The translations under genes and the position numbers were made by a program. The notes beneath the pieces are model-generated. The model worked only from the letters and a program-made list of their open reading frames with translations. It searched no databases and was not told the origin of the DNA. A stretch of DNA of 48,903 nucleotides from Magnetococcales bacterium WMHbin3 (lineage in GTDB: Bacteria; Pseudomonadota; Magnetococcia; Magnetococcales; Magnetaquicoccaceae): positions 1 to 48,903 of the forward strand of contig PDZX01000029.1 in assembly GCA_002753185.1 (NCBI GenBank), in the 5' to 3' direction. Shown piece by piece: positions 46,678 through 48,903 of this stretch. Each line of letters opens with the position of its first letter. The first letter of the stretch is position 1.

Positions 46678-47409
46678 ATGATTCGAAAAAAAAGACCTAT
46701 GCAACTGGAGAAACCGTTCTACCCGGCGGATCGTCCCATGGCTTTGTTGCCATTTTGGGAGCATCATGTGCATTCGGACTATTCCGATGGCACCGCCGGG
46801 GTGGCGGAGGTCATCGGGCGGGCGTTGGAGAAGGGGATCGAGCGTCTGATTTTTACCGAGCACACCGAGCCGGAGCTGGTGGCCGGTCCGGGATGGTTCG
46901 CGGCCTATGTCAGGGCGGTACGGGAGTTGCGGGCGGCGGTGCAAGACGAGATGACGGTCCTGATCGGCCTGGAGGTGCCGATATTGGACATGGCCGGTCA
47001 TTTATTGATCAACGACGAGATGTTGGCCCGATCGGAATTCATTCTGGGCGCGGTGCACGCCTATCCCGGCCACGGCTGGAATCTGGGCACAATAGAGCCG
47101 GAGCGGGCCATTGATCTGGAGTATCGCGCCTTGCTGGCCCTGACGAGGCATCCCGACGTGGACGCCATCGCCCATCCCGGCGGGGTGTGTCACAAGTACG
47201 TCACGCCGTTTCCCATGGAGTTGTTCGACGAGGTGGTGCGGCAGGCGGCGGCCAATGGCAAGGCCATCGAGCTGAACCCGGCCTACCATGAGCCTCTTTT
47301 GCCCTATTTGGAGATCTGCCGCAAGCATCGCGCGCTGATCTCGCCGGGTTCGAACGCCCATCGCCCGGAGGAGATGGGGCTGGCCTGGGAGGAGTTGAGG
47401 AAGTTGTAG
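46678..47409 (+). CDS. PHP-domain metal-dependent phosphoesterase family protein
   Basis: A 243-aa protein with the PHP signature HHVHSDYSDG (HxH at H30-H32), TEHTE, AIAHPGG and SNAHRPEEMG, giving the metal ligands of a trinuclear site. HisK-like PHP enzymes hydrolyse histidinol phosphate, and others act on nucleotides or phosphoesters, so the exact substrate is open. The start is uncertain: ATG 46678 is used; 46699 and 46738 are alternatives and none has a strong Shine-Dalgarno. It is divergent from the MCP with a 109-bp spacer. Confidence 0.78.
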   Translation: MIRKKRPMQLEKPFYPADRPMALLPFWEHHVHSDYSDGTAGVAEVIGRALEKGIERLIFTEHTEPELVAGPGWFAAYVRAVRELRAAVQDEMTVLIGLEVPILDMAGHLLINDEMLARSEFILGAVHAYPGHGWNLGTIEPERAIDLEYRALLALTRHPDVDAIAHPGGVCHKYVTPFPMELFDEVVRQAAANGKAIELNPAYHEPLLPYLEICRKHRALISPGSNAHRPEEMGLAWEELRKL

Positions 47410-47425
47410 GTCGGGAGGAGGGAAT

Positions 47426-47752
47426 ATGGAGGAGGAATTATTGAAAACAATGGTGAATCGGATCGTGGATGCGGTGGCCCCGGAGCGGATTGTCCTGTTC
47501 GGTTCCCACGCGCGGGGCGATGCGCGGGCGGATTCCGACGTGGACTTGCTGGTCATCGCCTCCGAGCCTTTTGGCCCGGATCACAGCCGTTTTCAGGGGT
47601 ACACCGCCCTGGAGAACGCCATGGGCATGATCCCCGTGGCCACGGATTTTTTATTCTTTTCCAATGACGAGGTGGATCGGTTGACCGGATCCGCAACCCA
47701 TGTGGTCGCGCATGCCCTGCGTGAGGGGCGGGTGGTGTATGCCCGATCTTGA
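47426..47752 (+). CDS. solitary MNT-type nucleotidyltransferase
   Basis: A 108-aa minimal nucleotidyltransferase: GS at 26-27, ten residues, then DVD (D38, D40). The start is supported by GGGAGGAGGG 5 bases upstream. These genes are usually paired with a HEPN gene. Here 31 bp separate its end from the convergent next gene and 16 bp separate it from the PHP gene, so no partner is present. It may be an orphan of a lost module or may have its own role. The protein is the third such NTase in the window. Confidence 0.85.
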   Translation: MEEELLKTMVNRIVDAVAPERIVLFGSHARGDARADSDVDLLVIASEPFGPDHSRFQGYTALENAMGMIPVATDFLFFSNDEVDRLTGSATHVVAHALREGRVVYARS

Positions 47753-47783
47753 GATAGGTGGTCGTATTTTAATTTTTATTTTC

Positions 47784-48725
47784 TCAATCGATTTCCAGTA
47801 ACGGGGGCATCTCTTCCAGGTAAGGGAGCTGTGGCAGGCCGAGTTCATCGCACATCTCATCCAGGGTGATTTCGCTTCCGTCAGCGAGCATCACGTCCCC
47901 GCGCACGATGTATTTCAGGCCCCATTGCAGCGGCGGTTCTCTCAGTTCCGGGTTTTTTGCCAGATTTTCCAGCAGTTTTTTATCCTCGTCCGTGGCGCAT
48001 CGGGCGACATGCCTGGCCAGGGCGGGCCACAGGGGGTCGCCTTGGTAGTTTTGCAGGCTGGTTTCCAGTTGGATCATGTGTTCTTCGCGACCATAATGGA
48101 TATTGGATGCATGGTAAAAAAGTCCGATCAGTTTGTCTTCTGGTTGATTTTGTGCAATAAAATAGCATGTGGCTGTACGACCATAAGAACGGTATTCCGT
48201 CCATGCAAAATCAAAATGATTTGAATTTTGTTTATCCAAGTCCCAGTCGCGCGCCCAGTCGTGCGACCAAGCGCGCGCCCAGTCATACGCCAAGACGCGC
48301 GCCCAGTCGCGCACCAAGACGCGCGCCAAGACGCGCGCCCAGTCGCGCGCCAAGTGGTGCACCCAGTAGTCTTCTTCTTCCGGCGTTGGAATCGGCAATG
48401 ACAACACCTTTTTGGCAAGAGAGAAAAGGGTAGGACGATCCTCATTCAAGGATGCGAAAGTTTGCAACCTGAGTCCGGCTTTGCGGCGGTGACCAAGCCA
48501 GAGTTGCAGGAGTGAAATGGGCGTCTCATCCAAACCCGGCCAAAGGGGATGGCCCCCGGAAAGGATGCGTCCGATGGCCCAGTGCCGGGGTGTCTCCAGA
48601 TGATCAAGGGCAGATAGCAAGGTGCTGGCGCTACCTTGTCGCGAAGTTGGAGGTGGGTCCAATCGTGCGGATTGGGTTGCCAGTTCGATGCGGAACCAGG
48701 ATAGCCATGTGGCATCCCTGGCCAC
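47784..48725 (-). CDS. unrecognised protein with short tandem repeats, 5'-truncated by an insertion element
   Basis: A 313-aa reading frame with a GTG start. Residues 125-162 are tandem tetrapeptides of the form DWAR/VLAR/VLVR/DWAR/VLAY, encoded by 12-bp repeats. The rest is unfamiliar. Upstream of the GTG the frame continues as LHALDD back to a stop at 48744, immediately after what looks like an insertion-element end (GTAACTATTCAGCCC from 48740). The original N terminus was probably longer and has been cut off, so the present product may be non-functional. The C terminus is acidic and contains DEMCDELGLPQLPYLEEMPP. Confidence 0.6.
   Translation of the reverse strand: MARDATWLSWFRIELATQSARLDPPPTSRQGSASTLLSALDHLETPRHWAIGRILSGGHPLWPGLDETPISLLQLWLGHRRKAGLRLQTFASLNEDRPTLFSLAKKVLSLPIPTPEEEDYWVHHLARDWARVLARVLVRDWARVLAYDWARAWSHDWARDWDLDKQNSNHFDFAWTEYRSYGRTATCYFIAQNQPEDKLIGLFYHASNIHYGREEHMIQLETSLQNYQGDPLWPALARHVARCATDEDKKLLENLAKNPELREPPLQWGLKYIVRGDVMLADGSEITLDEMCDELGLPQLPYLEEMPPLLEID
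48240..48353 (-). repeat. 12-bp tandem repeat array
   Basis: Units of the form CGCGCCCAGTCG and variants (plus strand) repeated about ten times, encoding (D/V)(W/L)(A/V)R tetrapeptides. Variation between units shows an old array. It stays in frame and is not a CRISPR. Confidence 0.75.
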
Positions 48726-48789
48726 ATCGTCCAGGGCGTGTAACTATTCAGCCCACCCCACCGCCACCGTATGATGGCGGTAGGCTCGA

Positions 48790-48903
48790 TCATGGCATTT
48801 TCATAAAATCCGGCCATTTCCCTTGGAACAGGTCTCTCAACGCCTGCATCCCTGAGATGCCGTTTTTTTGGCATGTGACCAGAAAGCTGCGCACCCTGCA
48901 AAA
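48790..48903 (-). CDS. IS66-like transposase, C-terminal fragment (partial)
   Basis: The last 37 codons before TGA of a protein whose N terminus lies outside the window. It reads RVRSFLVTCQKNGISGMQAL then RDLF, which resembles the C-terminal tail of IS66-type transposases. The DNA following it (48740-48789) ends with GTAACTATTCAGCCC, plausible as an element terminus. Family call is moderate; that it is transposase-derived is inferred from the ending, the terminus and the broken neighbour gene. Confidence 0.5.
   Translation of the reverse strand, partial: FCRVRSFLVTCQKNGISGMQALRDLFQGKWPDFMKMP

Noticed and set aside
47753..47783. HEPN partner hidden after the solitary MNT gene
   Set aside because: Only 31 bp separate it from the convergent gene, too short for a HEPN protein, and no plus-strand HEPN-like frame follows.
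48240..48353. CRISPR or origin-type iterons
   Set aside because: Twelve-bp units without spacers, in frame with a protein.

Overview
The window is high-GC DNA, densely packed with genes, from a Gram-negative, motile, piliated bacterium. The pilMNOPQ-aroB block with a divergent class A PBP, together with rpoH, a CheX-like protein, an MCP and a Maf-type flagellin glycosylation cluster, fits Pseudomonadota. The mix of TPR-glycosyltransferases, hybrid kinases and MNT/HEPN pairs is reminiscent of Magnetococcales-like lineages, but that placement is a weak inference. No rRNA or tRNA genes and no CRISPR array were seen.

Layout. 1-3776: a PilZ-type protein, a polysaccharide deacetylase-like protein and a GT4 glycosyltransferase. 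3857-9667: an accessory block. It has a coiled-coil PD-(D/E)XK-type protein, then five collinear minus-strand genes read from right to left: MNT nucleotidyltransferase, HEPN protein, two unrecognised proteins, and a large KGGVGR-type P-loop ATPase carrying five near-identical 105-bp TPR units. This is the best candidate for an undescribed conflict-type system. 9800-10294: CheX-like. 10289-16554: the pilM-N-O-P-Q-aroB operon. 16555-16915: the only gene-free stretch over 300 bp. It is a decayed tandem duplication of the pilM/PBP1A junction. 16916-21312: PBP1A, rpoH, plsC. 21436-22706: an unknown gene and a second HEPN/MNT pair. 22709-26382: ksgA, a hybrid histidine kinase and a divergent OmpR-type regulator with a clear sigma-70-like promoter.

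26361-29284: two tandem TPR-glycosyltransferases. 29445-33296: a large GAF/HK/REC/REC/Hpt hybrid kinase followed by a REC-HATPase protein, probably one phosphorelay. 33370-39425: a flagellin/sialic-acid-like sugar cluster: Maf (DUF115), an SDR dehydratase-like enzyme, a LegC-type aminotransferase and a PtmE-like CBS-nucleotidyltransferase. The Maf gene is split by a one-base shift at a run of eight Gs, a pattern typical of phase-variable glycosylation genes, though sequencing error is possible. 46568-39438: a tight minus-strand array of MCP, TPR-glycosyltransferase, Sel1 protein, a 761-aa exported protein of unknown function and a second Sel1 protein.

46678-48903: a PHP-domain protein, a solitary MNT gene, and a protein with 12-bp tandem repeats whose 5' end seems to have been cut off by an insertion element. 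The C-terminal tail of that element's transposase lies at the right edge. Overall the window combines surface and motility functions (type IV pili, cell wall, glycosylation, chemotaxis, two-component signalling) with scattered toxin-antitoxin or defence-like modules.
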